Shown: positions 20,872-31,824, counted from the stretch's first letter. The stretch: DNA of 64,000 nucleotides from Nothopassalora personata (GCA_033816765.1 CM066293.1:1984001-2048000), one strand, 5' to 3'. Notes: generated by a model not told the origin, from the sequence alone. Made by a program: numbers and translations.

Positions 20872-23800
20872 GCGTGGCAGACAGTGGTCAACCGAACATC
20901 CAAGGACAGAAAGAGCATGAGATTGAGAGACACAGAGTGCAAGAGATGGACTATGAGGAGGGGGAACTGAAGATATCAGCCTGCGCGCTAGAGCCGCAGC
21001 AGCCAGATGTACACCCTCACATAGTCCTGCCAGTAAGGATACAACATGAAAAGGCAAGAGGCCTTGTAGACTCTGCTTCCACCTCTCTCTTTCTGGATTG
21101 GAAGTTCACACGCAAACATATAATACCCTTATCCCCTCTGGTAAAAAGCAAGAACCTGACCCTGGGCAATGGCAAGTCTAGCGGCCGACGTATCACCCAT
21201 GCAGCCCTGGTTGATGTCGACATCAAGGGTCACCGCGAGCAGATGCTATGTTACGTCACCGACCTTGAATACGACGTCGTCCTTGGCCTGCCATGGTTGA
21301 GTGCTCACAACCCCGACATCTTCTGGGAGACCGGCGAAGTGGCTTTCAGATCGGACTACTGCTTTGGTCACTGTCTTCATAACAAGACGTCGACAACCGT
21401 ACAGTCACTGAACCACCAACACCGTGCTCGCAAGGACACAACGAAATACGGACCGGAGCCCTTCACTAGTGAGTCAGGGGGATTCACAGCAGGAGGGGCA
21501 GAATTGAACGTGTCATCCATGGACCTGGATGATGACGGAGAGGTTGAGTGCATTGAAGTCACGCAACGAGCCTGGGAGATGTACGCGCACCGGCCTGGGG
21601 CCAAGTGCTTCTACGTCCTGCCCACGGGTGAGGAGTGTGACGAGAATGGCAACCTAAAGCTGAGCGCAATGGCAGCTGATGACCTGGATCAGTTTCTGAA
21701 CAAGGAGTTCAACCATAACCCGAAGGAAAAGCTGCCACCAGAATATCATCATCTGGCAGACACCTTCTCGGCAAAGGACCATGATGTGCTGCCACCGCAC
21801 AGACCCGGCATCGACCATGAGATTCACATCAAGCCAGATGGCCCGCAGGAGCCGCCATATCGCAAACCCTATGGTCTCGCTCCGCAAGAAAACGAGGCCG
21901 TCAAGAAATGGATCACTGAGCAAGAAGGACCTGGCAAGATCAGACCAGCAGGGCAGAAGACAAGTCAATCCCCAGCACCTGTGCTTGTGGTGCGCAAGCC
22001 AGGCGGAGGACTGCGAGTGTGCATCGACTACCGCGGGTTGAATGCAATCACTATCAAGAACAGATACCCGATACCGTTGATTCAGGAGACGCTAAACCGC
22101 ATGCACGGCAAGAAGTACTTCACGAAGCTGGATATCGTCGCAGCCTTCAACAAGCTTCGCATTGCAGAAGGGCACGAATGGCTTACAGCATTCGCTACAC
22201 GGTATGGCGTGTACGAATGCCTCGTGCTGCCATTTGGCCTTTGCAATGGTCCCGCATCTTTTCAGTCTTACATCAACAAGGTGCTGCAAGAACATCTAGA
22301 CGACTTTGTGTCAGCCTACCTCGACGATGTGCTAATCTTTAGCGATACGCTCGAAGAGCACATCGAGCACGTGAAGAAGGTGCTCACGAAGCTGCGCGAC
22401 GCTGGGCTTACAGTGGACATTGACAAGTGTGAATTCCACCAGCAGCGGGTGAAGTACCTTGGCCTAATCATCACGCCTGAGGGCATTGAGATGGACCTAG
22501 AGAAGCTCGAGTGCATTCAGACCTGGGAAGCGCCTTCCAACCTGAAGGACGTACAAGCTTTCTTGGGATTCGCCAACTTTTATAGGAGATTCATCGAGGC
22601 ATTCTCGAGGTTGGCGGCACCGCTGACAGATCTGACCAAATCAAATGGGCCAAGTAACCACAAGAACCGCAAGGTCAACTGGACACCAGAGTGTCAGCGG
22701 GCATTTGATGCACTAAAGGCGGCATTTAGCAAAGCTGGGATGCTTGCGCACTACGTGCCAGGGCGACAGACGGTTGTCGAAACGGACTCCTCCGACTTCG
22801 TCAACGCAGGCGTGTTGTCGCAATACGATGAGAACGGAGTACTGCATCCTGTCGCGTTCTACTCGAAGAAGCTAAGCCCGCAAGAGTGCAATTACGAAAT
22901 CTATGACAAGGAGCTTTTGGCAATCATTAAGGCTTTTGAGGAATGGCGGCCAGAGCTGGCCTGTGAGGGTGACGATGACACTATTGAACCAGTCAAGGTG
23001 TTCACTGATCACAAGAACCTCGAGTACTTCATGACCACGAAGCAGCTAAACAGGCGCCAAGCGCGCTGGGCTGAATTCCTGTCACAGTTCAACTTTCGAA
23101 TCATATATCGACCAGGTGTCCAGGGAACGAAACCTGACAGCCTCACGAGACGCAGCCAGGACCTTCCGCAGGGGGTGGACGATCCGCGTAATCAGCATCA
23201 GCACCAGACGTTGCTGCCGCCTGAGCGATTCCTTAAGATCGACTCGATGCGCGCAACTATAGAGGACGTAGCTGAGGAGACTACACCACTGAACCTAGAA
23301 GCCACAGAGTTCACACGAACAGCAGCCACTGCTGCCGAGCCGCAGGCGGAGTCGGTCCAGGACGCAATACGAGAAGCCGAACTCGAATACCGCATGACAA
23401 CAGCCTATGCCGTGGATACAGAGTTGAATGCAGCAATCAAGACACTGCAGAAGGGGGATGCCATCCCTACACTGCTTCAGAAGGCTAAGGTGCACCCAGT
23501 GCACTGCAAAGTAGAAGGTGATCTACTGTACGTACGCAATCAGTATGGTGGATGGAGCCTGTGGGTGCCGGATGATCGAACACTGCGCACTCGCATTATC
23601 CGAATGAACCATGACCCGCCAGCCGCAGGACACCCAGGCAGAGCACGCACCTACGAGCTCGTGGCACGTGAATTCTACTGGCCTGGCTTGGCACGGTCAG
23701 TGCGCAGGTACACCGGCAATTGCCGGCCTTGTCGCACGACGAAATCTCTGCACACCCAGCCACCGGGTTTGCTGCACCCACTTTCGGTACCAGAAAGACC

Positions 23801-25682
23801 ATGGCAACACATCGCAGTAGACTTCGTAGTCGACCTGCCACCGAGCGAACTCGACGGCATGACCTACACTAACATCATGACTGTCACAGACAGGCTCACG
23901 AAGGAAGTGGAACTGATACCTATTGGCGCTATGACAGCGCAGAACGCTGCAAGGTTGTTCCTCAAGCACGTCTTTTGCCGACACGGCTTCCCTGACACTA
24001 TCACTTCAGATCGCGGCAAGCAGTTCATAGCCACCTTCTGGAAACGCCTGTGCAAGATGCTCCGCACAGAGAGGAAGCTGAGTTCTTCCTATCACCCCCA
24101 GACCGATGGGCAGTCAGAACGTACTAACCAGGCAATGGAGCAGTACCTACGAGCCTTCATCAATGAGTCGCAGAGTGACTGGGCAGAATGGCTCCCCCTG
24201 GCCCAATTTGCAATGAACAACCACGTGTCAGAGACTACGGGTGTGTCACCATTCTACGCCAACCTAGGCTACAACCCCGAGTTCACCGAGCGCATTGATC
24301 TGCAAGCCGGTAAAGACCGTAACCTCACGACTATCCAGCGACTCGACAGCAAATCAGCTGAGGCGTTCGCCCGACGGATCTGTGAGCTGCATCGCAACCT
24401 TCAAGAGAACATGCGAATGTCACAAGCACTTCAAGCGGAAGCAGCAAACAGGCACCGCAGCATCTCGCCAGACTACAAGGTTGGCGACTGGGTGTATCTG
24501 AGCACGAAGAACATCCGCACGACACGACCGTCGAAGAAGCTCGACCGCAAGTACGCCGGCCCATACCAGATCACGGAGGTTATGCCGGCGAAGCTATCAT
24601 ATAAGCTGAACCTGTCTGATGCCCTTGCAGGACTAGACAATTGCTTTCACACGTCACTACTTCAGCGCGCTGACAGCCCCGATCTCCTACCGCTCGAGGG
24701 ACAACGGCTGGCGCCACCCCCAGCCATCACGATTGAACCAGACACGAGAGAAGCCGAAGCTGCAGCAGACGTTACCGCACCAACACTCGAATACGAGGTG
24801 GACAAGATCTTAGACATGTACACCCGCAAGAGGGCTGGCAAGGTGAAGAAAGGAAAGAAGCGCAACGTGGACACTTGGTACAAGGTGCGCTGGACAGGAT
24901 ATCAGGATATGGAAGATGGAGAAACCTGGCAACCAGCTGAGGACTTGCTTGTGAAAGCAGCCGCCGCTCTTGCAGACTTTCACCATAACCGGCCGGAGTT
25001 ATCCACACCTGCAGGCTTTGCAGCTCCATCCGACTGGTCCCCACCAGACAATGAGGTGCTCGGACTCAACACGATCAGGGTCAAGCAAGACACCGTCACG
25101 ATTGAGCCAGCCGGAGCCTTGCCTCTGATGGAATCGGGTCAGCGCATGTTCACCACGCACCGCTGCACTGACCAGGTTACGAGACAGCCCGTCGTCACAA
25201 CTGAGGTCACCGGCGCCAGCCGTCCTCAGCTCTGCGATAGCACAGGCAGTTGTACCGATGCTTTAGTAAGACCTGCAGAGCCTGCAATGATACCCAACCT
25301 TAGTCACAAGGATCAGACGCGAGTGTCCGCCGAAGACAGACTTAGGTCTAGGTCGGGCCAGCTAGCCAAGCAATGCGAGTCTAAAGCAGACACCGCAGCG
25401 AAAGAGATGTGCGACGCGGAGATTGCAGTGAAGGAGATGGACGACGATCTGGAGGATGACTGGACGTTTGCACGGTTATGGAGCTCGACAGGCAAAGGTG
25501 ACAAGTGGCCACACAAGACGGAGCAAGTGAATAAACGAATGAAGGAGCGACACGCTCAGAGGACTGAGGCGACTTTTGAGAGGGGGGGTACTGTCACGGG
25601 CAGCCCGCGACCCTTCACTGACGATGCGTCGTCCCGGGTGAACCTCGGACCTTCTGCATCGGGACTAGCGGCTTGGCGTTAG
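20847..25682 (+). CDS. pol: Pol polyprotein with integrase chromodomain
   Basis: Open from 20847 in the -1 frame relative to gag. There is a GTG but no ATG near the start, so it is probably made as a Gag-Pol fusion by frameshifting. Numbering from that GTG (20874) gives 1602 residues. Aspartic protease with active-site Asp66-Ser-Ala; reverse transcriptase with YLDD at 482-485; RNase H starting at TDSSD (Asp638) and DHKNLEYF; integrase zinc motif His913, His920, Cys950, Cys953; catalytic triad Asp983, Asp1046, Glu1082 with exactly 35 residues between the last two; GPY near 1229; chromodomain about 1307-1375 with Tyr1307, Trp1340 and Tyr1343 as likely aromatic-cage residues. A hydrophilic tail of about 225 residues follows and ends inside the 3' LTR. 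All catalytic residues are present, so it is likely functional. Confidence 0.95.
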   Translation, partial: GKWRDRCLSVADSGQPNIQGQKEHEIERHRVQEMDYEEGELKISACALEPQQPDVHPHIVLPVRIQHEKARGLVDSASTSLFLDWKFTRKHIIPLSPLVKSKNLTLGNGKSSGRRITHAALVDVDIKGHREQMLCYVTDLEYDVVLGLPWLSAHNPDIFWETGEVAFRSDYCFGHCLHNKTSTTVQSLNHQHRARKDTTKYGPEPFTSESGGFTAGGAELNVSSMDLDDDGEVECIEVTQRAWEMYAHRPGAKCFYVLPTGEECDENGNLKLSAMAADDLDQFLNKEFNHNPKEKLPPEYHHLADTFSAKDHDVLPPHRPGIDHEIHIKPDGPQEPPYRKPYGLAPQENEAVKKWITEQEGPGKIRPAGQKTSQSPAPVLVVRKPGGGLRVCIDYRGLNAITIKNRYPIPLIQETLNRMHGKKYFTKLDIVAAFNKLRIAEGHEWLTAFATRYGVYECLVLPFGLCNGPASFQSYINKVLQEHLDDFVSAYLDDVLIFSDTLEEHIEHVKKVLTKLRDAGLTVDIDKCEFHQQRVKYLGLIITPEGIEMDLEKLECIQTWEAPSNLKDVQAFLGFANFYRRFIEAFSRLAAPLTDLTKSNGPSNHKNRKVNWTPECQRAFDALKAAFSKAGMLAHYVPGRQTVVETDSSDFVNAGVLSQYDENGVLHPVAFYSKKLSPQECNYEIYDKELLAIIKAFEEWRPELACEGDDDTIEPVKVFTDHKNLEYFMTTKQLNRRQARWAEFLSQFNFRIIYRPGVQGTKPDSLTRRSQDLPQGVDDPRNQHQHQTLLPPERFLKIDSMRATIEDVAEETTPLNLEATEFTRTAATAAEPQAESVQDAIREAELEYRMTTAYAVDTELNAAIKTLQKGDAIPTLLQKAKVHPVHCKVEGDLLYVRNQYGGWSLWVPDDRTLRTRIIRMNHDPPAAGHPGRARTYELVAREFYWPGLARSVRRYTGNCRPCRTTKSLHTQPPGLLHPLSVPERPWQHIAVDFVVDLPPSELDGMTYTNIMTVTDRLTKEVELIPIGAMTAQNAARLFLKHVFCRHGFPDTITSDRGKQFIATFWKRLCKMLRTERKLSSSYHPQTDGQSERTNQAMEQYLRAFINESQSDWAEWLPLAQFAMNNHVSETTGVSPFYANLGYNPEFTERIDLQAGKDRNLTTIQRLDSKSAEAFARRICELHRNLQENMRMSQALQAEAANRHRSISPDYKVGDWVYLSTKNIRTTRPSKKLDRKYAGPYQITEVMPAKLSYKLNLSDALAGLDNCFHTSLLQRADSPDLLPLEGQRLAPPPAITIEPDTREAEAAADVTAPTLEYEVDKILDMYTRKRAGKVKKGKKRNVDTWYKVRWTGYQDMEDGETWQPAEDLLVKAAAALADFHHNRPELSTPAGFAAPSDWSPPDNEVLGLNTIRVKQDTVTIEPAGALPLMESGQRMFTTHRCTDQVTRQPVVTTEVTGASRPQLCDSTGSCTDALVRPAEPAMIPNLSHKDQTRVSAEDRLRSRSGQLAKQCESKADTAAKEMCDAEIAVKEMDDDLEDDWTFARLWSSTGKGDKWPHKTEQVNKRMKERHAQRTEATFERGGTVTGSPRPFTDDASSRVNLGPSASGLAAWR
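25578..25588 (+). other. Polypurine tract
   Basis: GAGAGGGGGGG ends three bases before the 3' LTR, the usual place of the plus-strand primer. Confidence 0.85.
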
Positions 25683-25774
25683 CTTAAGTACCCGCCGCGC
25701 CTCGCGCTCCTCTTTCATAGCTTCGTAGAACAACAACTATCTCATTCGGACCCTTTGGTACGCGCGCCCTTACA
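25592..25774 (+). repeat. 3' LTR of chromodomain gypsy element
   Basis: 183 bp, identical to the 5' LTR. The pol frame continues about 90 bp into it and stops at 25680-25682, so the start of U3 is also protein-coding. Confidence 0.97.
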
Positions 25775-25779
25775 ATTAG
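25775..25779. repeat. Target site duplication ATTAG, right copy
   Basis: ATTAG directly after the right LTR. Removing the element and one copy restores the integrase tail frame of the older gypsy element. Confidence 0.95.
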
Positions 25780-28742
25780 CGTACTATTAAGTTCCTTAAG
25801 AATATAGGTACTAAATTCCCTAGAGCCACTAGACACCCGATATAGACCTTACTATCGGTAACCGATCTTACGTGAGAAGTTATCCTTATATAGCTTGTTG
25901 AATCTTATAATAAGGTCGCCCTTCTAGAAACTAATAAAGTTAACATTCCGGTAAGAATTAAAGTAGTCCTTACTAAGTTCTCTTAGTCGCTTCCTTCGAG
26001 CATGTAGCTCTTCTAAACTAATGTCTCGAGCCTAGAGTTAACGCGCACGTATAGTAAGTAGGTCCTTAGTCGTTCTTACCGATCCCTATTAATAATTCGC
26101 CTACGTCGGGTACTTAACCTTAATTGGTAGAATCGTACGATAGCTATATAGGACCTAAGCTAGCGTTATTCTAGTAGTACAACAGGTCGTAGTCCTATTA
26201 GCCTATAACATAGCGGGTACCTATTGCTCCTATCCGCGGTATATGTTCCTTATAAGCTTTACTAACGCTATAAGAATCGGACGGTGCCTAACCTCAACCG
26301 GAGCATTAGACTACGGATAGTACGGTAATATTTGAATCCTTCGAACACTAAGTCCTACGAGTAACCGCTTAACCTTAGCCGCATAAACCGTAGCGTTATT
26401 AAGCACAATTTTAGCATAGTAGCCGTACCTATAGAAGACATCCTTATATAGAAACTTAGTAACCGTCTTAGAGCTAGGAGGTGCCCTCGTTACTCTAGCC
26501 TCGATCTATTTACTAAGTGCTTCGCGCGCAACTAGGAGGTATCTATTTTTATGCACCTAGACGGGGTCCGAGTACTACTTCTCACTAATAACATAAGGGC
26601 TCGATAAGTGAAGCTTACTAGCGCGCTAGTTACCTTCGCGAAACCTACAAGGAGCATAACTTCGAACCTACGTAGAGATATTGGCGAAGTACCCGTCCTA
26701 GTAATACCGATCGGAAATAAGGTTATACACGACCTTAGCGCTGCGATAACCGTGTCTTTTATGGCATTCTATATTGATCTCCTTCTAAGCCTTATTATTG
26801 TTAATTATAAGTTGCAACGGTACTCCTCGGCGCTTCTAGAAGAATAGTAATTAGTCTCGGATAAAGAAGTTAACGCTCTTCTTTACTAGCCGCCGGTACT
26901 TAGTACGGGTAACACTATCGGGCCGGGTCCTAGTTTCTATAACCTAAGTAAGCTACTAAGAGCCCTTAGAATATTAGTCCCCGAGATGTCGTGTTTTCTA
27001 GATTTTAAATCGATAGGTGTCGACCGGCTCCGGGTACCCGAACAGCTTATTATTAATTATCTAGTCGACTTCGTCTTCGTTAGCTTCCCTAGGTTCCTAA
27101 GGTGTAGAGGGCCTACGAGACAGGGCATCTAGGCTAGTGTACCTAGTCCCCGTAACGTACTTCACTTCGAACGTAAATAACCTAATCTACGCGACCTACC
27201 GGGCTATTGCCGAGTTCGGTAGGTCCGAAGCCGGCCGGTTAAGCTACTATACAAGTGTCTTAGTATTAACCTTAAGAACAAAATTAACGCTAGTAATATA
27301 TCTCTAGATCTTCTTAAGCCCCTTAAGGACCCTAAGGCATTCCCGCTTACTAGCATTATATCTAGATTCTAACGAGTTCTAGATTCCACTCTTATACCGC
27401 ACTAGGTAACGCCGTCGGGTACTGTCTATTAATTCTTAAGAAACGATATATCCCTATCTAGTGCCGCTAGCATTAACTAAGACAAAGATAGACCTAGCAC
27501 TAGGTAAGTAGTAGAGGGTAACTAAGGCTAGAGCCTACATAAGATATCTAGTAACCTCTTATTTTAAGAACTGCTTATTTTCTATCTAGGTAAACTCGGC
27601 GTCCTTCTTTAGTAGCTTATACATTGGTCGAGCGATAATAACGAACTAGGGAATCTATATCCGGAAGTACATATATAGCCCTACATAGGTGCGGACCTCC
27701 TTAATATAGGTAGGCGTAGGCTAATCTAGGATCTTAGCTACAACCTTTAGGTTAGGATAGCGACTATCCGGGCTAGTAACGTACCTAACAATCTTAAGCT
27801 TTTCGTATAACTATTAAGATTTGCCTCTAGTAACTACCGCACTAGCTCTTTCTAGGTTAGTAAGAACTAGATCTAGGGAAACAATGTGCTTAACGACCTA
27901 TTTCCTTAACCTAGGCTCTACTTCGGCATTCCTATAGTCCTTAGTTAGTCCCTTAATACCGATGTTATCGAGAAACGGCTTCGCTCGATAAGAGATATAA
28001 TTAAGTAGAATCTTTATTAACGTACGCACGAACTAAGCAACTAAATTAGTAGCTCCTTAAGGTAGAGTCGTGTTGCGTACTAGGCTAAGAGGGGTTATAA
28101 AGGCTATTAAGTCCCGGTAAGACTCATCCAAAGTAATCTAATTATAACCTAAAAACAGGTCTATAAGTGAAGCGACTCGGTACCCGGTAAAATCCTCTAA
28201 GAAGCTATCCGTGTCCGGTGGAATATTAGCATCGCGTATAGTAACCTTATTTAGGAGCATAGCTAAGTTAATTAACCGATATAGCACATCGCTTCTAGAG
28301 GCATTAACCTTCTTTACGACTAGGAACTAGCTATTAGAATATGCCCCTTATAAGTATTCTAGGATGTTGTTCTTAATCCGGGCTCTAATTATGCGTTTAA
28401 CAATTGCCCTAAGACTTGGGTGCAACCGGATAGGGCGTGCCTACTATAGCCTATAAGGGACCGTGTTAATCTTCTAAGGTAGTATAACGTCGTGCCTAAT
28501 TTGCCTTATGTAACTGAAATCCTAAGCGAGGACTGCCTCCCGGTTGTAGAGCATCTTATTGAATAAGACCCTTTCTATTAGTAATAGCTTAATACTAACC
28601 TTAATTAAGGTAAGTCGTTCTAGAGTGATCCGGCTACCTCGCTTAATACTTAAGAATTTCTTAGTTAAGTACTTCCTATCGAACGGACCTTATCCTATAG
28701 ATGCGTCGTGTCGTAGTCGTACCCGTTTTCCTCACTATAACT

Positions 28743-28768
28743 ATTTACCGGTCCCGGGACCGGTAAAT
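28743..28768. repeat. 26-bp perfect palindrome, end of gag-protease frame
   Basis: Identical in sequence to 17981-18006. In the protease frame on the minus strand it again reads IYRSRDR and then TAA (28747-28745). The RT frame that follows is +1 relative to the protease frame. Confidence 0.85.
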
Positions 28769-31702
28769 TAAAGTCCGAGGTTTCTCCGAGATAGTGCGAG
28801 AACCTCACCGATTTTATTAAATCCGGCTTTAGCAAGTTGGTGGGTTAAGCGCCGTAACTTAACCTACCCTTCTATTTCCCGACGCTTTTAATAGTTCTTA
28901 AAGGGTCTTATACCTGTCCGAGCTAACTAGGGTAGTAAATATAACACTTTTACCTTTACGGCTAGTAATAGTCCCCTCCTATAAACTATTATCGCAGTTA
29001 CGGGCAGTAAGCCGCACCTTACGGGCCTACGGACGTCCTAGGATTATTAGTAAGTTTAGATCCGAGGAGATGAATATGTCTACTTAGTAGTAAACCCTAA
29101 ATCCCTAAATATCTAAATTGCCTACAACACCTTTGAACTAGGCCCGCCCTCTAGTACCTCGAAAGGTAAGCTAAGTACTCGACATTACTAGTAACCTAAA
29201 CCTATAAGCGTTCCTCTAGCCGATAATATTCACCTCGGAACCCTTATTAATTAGACACCTAATCTAGTTCTTGTTTATCCTAAACTCCGCTACTACCTAA
29301 GGACTAGGGACTATAGTAAAGTTATTAAGGACACTAGAGAGCCCGATTTTCTTAACGTCCTTATATAGCTTAGTAGTAGGGACCGCACCCTTAGAGTAAA
29401 GTATAGTTAAATACACTCTAACATACTAGGCCTAACTATCTTCGTAGAAGACCTCCTTATTATACTTAGGTTTATCTTTATAGGTAACTACTTATCTAGT
29501 GCGAACCTTAGGGTCCTTTCCTATAAGACGTCGTACTATAGCGAGCTTCTCCTAAAGAGCGGGGGTGTTAGTAACGCGACCGAAGAGGGCAGCCTCGAAC
29601 TAGCGACTATATCAAAACTAATCTTAGGCGTTTACATTAGGAAACGTTATCTAGAGGATCTAATCAATCTAGTAGATAATACCCTCTTCCTTTATAACCG
29701 GGCTATTACTAGCTAAACTATATTGTCGGACGTAGTTATTAATCCTTATAGTCTTAGCATTCTATATACGCTTCCTTTATACGAAGGGGGCGTTTACGGG
29801 ACTAATAGGCATATCCTTAGGCAGTCCTTTATTAGTATCGTTCCCTAGTCTATTTACTTAGGCATTATTTCCCCTTCCTAGGGTTACCCCGGATTTAGCT
29901 AATAATTGAGTTTCGCTTATTTAAGCACTAACTTCGTTAATCATTTTAACCTCCTACTAGTTAATCTTAGCTTACCGGATCTCCTATTCCAATTGTAGGC
30001 GAACTTTCTTAGTAGCCTTAGCTCGGGCTCGTAGATCCTAGGCTAAGGACCGGGTCCTCGGGTGCGGATTCTTTAGAATGCCTACGGGTGCCTTCCCTTT
30101 CACTTTATTAGACTGTATAGGATAGGTAGATACCTCGTTAAGCTCGCCTAAGTCGATTGCCTACTCCGCTTTACTTTCTCCAAATAAGACCTAATATGTC
30201 CTAGTAGCCTTCTCCATTTAGCTAGACCGTGCGTCCTAAGGGCTATACTCTATTAAATACCTAAAGTTAGGAGGGGACTTAAAATAATTAGGAGGCGTAA
30301 CCTTAGTTACCCTAGTATAGTCACTACCTATCTATTGCTTAGGTAGTGCGGGAGTCTTATACTAGTTGTTAAACTCGATCGGTCTATAATGTTCTTCGAG
30401 TAGAGGGAGTATATAGAGCAGTTTCGGTTTACTATAGTCCCTCCGAAAGTTAAACTTAGTAGGACGTAGATCGCCTTCTTTCCCTAGATACTACTAGTTA
30501 TTCGGGGCGAGGTATACGTAGCCCCGGGATATTAAGGACCTTATCGCCCTATAATTACTAGCCTAGTGCTTTGAACTGCTACAGTTATAGCAATAACTAT
30601 CTATCGCTTTAGACTATTTGCGATTCTACGATAGGGGACGCTACATTGCGTAAACCTACAGTTTAGTATCTAGGTCGTGCCTCTCCGGTTACATAGAGCG
30701 TTAATTCTCGCTCGGGTAGAAGGCACCCGTGTCCGCGACGCGACCGCGCTAGTATGCACGTATACTCATTTTAGCTACCTTCTAGATTAGGTTATTATCA
30801 ATAATAGTCCTAGAGGTAGCCTTCTTAAGCGTGTTAATCTTAGGCTTAAGGCGCGGCATTTGCTTTACGACTAAGCGGTATAGCTAAGGTAAAGTAAGAG
30901 GGAAATCTATATGTATAGCTTTCTATCCCTCCTCACTATCTACGATACTAGTAGCTTTATCGAGAATCCTCTAAAAGTCCCTAAACTTCTTAGGTTACTT
31001 TAGGTAAAGCCCGTAAGCCTTATAGACCGCTTTCGCGACTACCTCTAGTAATCCCTAAAGGAGAAGGCGACTCCGGGAGCTATTATCTAAATCCTTAGGT
31101 TTAATTAGGTTACTTAAGGATATAAATAGGCGGATAAATTCCTTTATATCTTATTCTTTAGGCCTCTTGCCTTACTACGCCCTAACAATCTCCTTAAGAT
31201 ATTCCCGACTCCCTAACATCGAGTAGGCGTTAAACCTTAAGAACTCTAATAAGAACGCCCTCCTAAAACGTGGATTATTAGTAAGCTACCTAGGTAGCCT
31301 TATAACTACGCGCCGGATAGTAGTTTCGCAATTGCGCTTAAATCTGCCCTAGAAATCATCCTTCTTAATAGATGCCCGAGGCGGATACTAGTCTATTAGG
31401 TTGCTAAACCGCTCCTAGAACTTAGTAGTATTAGTGCTATTAAAGAACGGATTCTTAGCACCTCCTAGAGGTAGAAAGCGAGGGCTAGCGTTTTCCATTA
31501 CTACTACTAATCGTCTAAAGAGGGCAGTTATAGTATCTATTCTAATTGTGCTGTTCGTTCCTACACCTATACCTAATTTAGCGGCGCTAGTTCCGCTTCT
31601 CCCTTCTTTACTAGATTTAGGTGTTTCCCCTTCCTCCGATTCCTCTATCCCCTTATAAGGGACAGAATCCCTATAGACCCCTTTTATTTTCGTAGGGTTC
31701 AT
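28745..31702 (-). pseudogene. gag: Gag-protease region of degraded gypsy element
   Basis: Starts at an ATG at 31702 and stays open for 95 codons (MNPTKIKGVYRD...), followed by a gag-like region. A zinc knuckle lies at about 30545-30600, reading CYNC, SSSKH, stop, ASNY, where the final Cys reads Tyr. Then comes a retropepsin-like motif reading CLINKGSEVNIIG (about 29219-29260), with Asn where the catalytic Asp is expected. The protease frame reaches the TAA in the palindrome at 28747-28745. Many in-frame TAG/TAA stops of RIP type occur. Gag and protease therefore share a frame, while RT follows in the +1 frame. Confidence 0.75.
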
Positions 31703-31824
31703 AGGCTATTCGTAGCCTCTACCTATGTTAGTAAAGGTACTAAGTTTTTCTAGTAATGCAGCCGTATCTATTGTTGCGTAGTGCTTGCTTTAGAATGTGC
31801 TAATACTAGTTATTACTTAATAGG

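Larger units (their letters stand above)
18466..25774 (+). mobile_element. Intact chromodomain Ty3/gypsy retrotransposon
   Basis: A complete 7309-bp element: identical 183-bp LTRs, ATTAG target duplication, polypurine tract, gag ORF and a pol ORF with protease, RT, RNase H, integrase and chromodomain in gypsy order. It shows none of the RIP signature of its surroundings and sits inside the pol tail of the older gypsy element. Identical LTRs and open frames imply a very recent insertion and probable competence. It belongs with fungal chromoviruses (Tf1/sushi group) by domain content. Confidence 0.96.
17983..28742 (-). pseudogene. pol: RT and integrase region of degraded gypsy element, split by the chromodomain element
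   Basis: Minus strand, right to left: an RT region about 28470-27900 reading LPQGATNLVAQFV and PFLDNIGIKG (27955-27990), where FLDD has become FLDN by RIP; further pol sequence; then, near 25780-26050, the integrase C-terminal part reading LYKDNFSRKIGYR, two stops where Trp and Gln are expected, GLYRV and YILKELN, a GPY/F-like module. RT and integrase share one frame, which continues across the ATTAG junction to 18460 and on to the TAA inside the palindrome at 17985-17983. TAG/TAA stops at Gln/Trp positions make it dead. The chromodomain element (18466-25774) interrupts it. Confidence 0.8.

Noticed and set aside
31434..31658. 74-codon plus-strand frame
   Set aside because: It is the mirror of the gag start of the degraded gypsy element on the minus strand.
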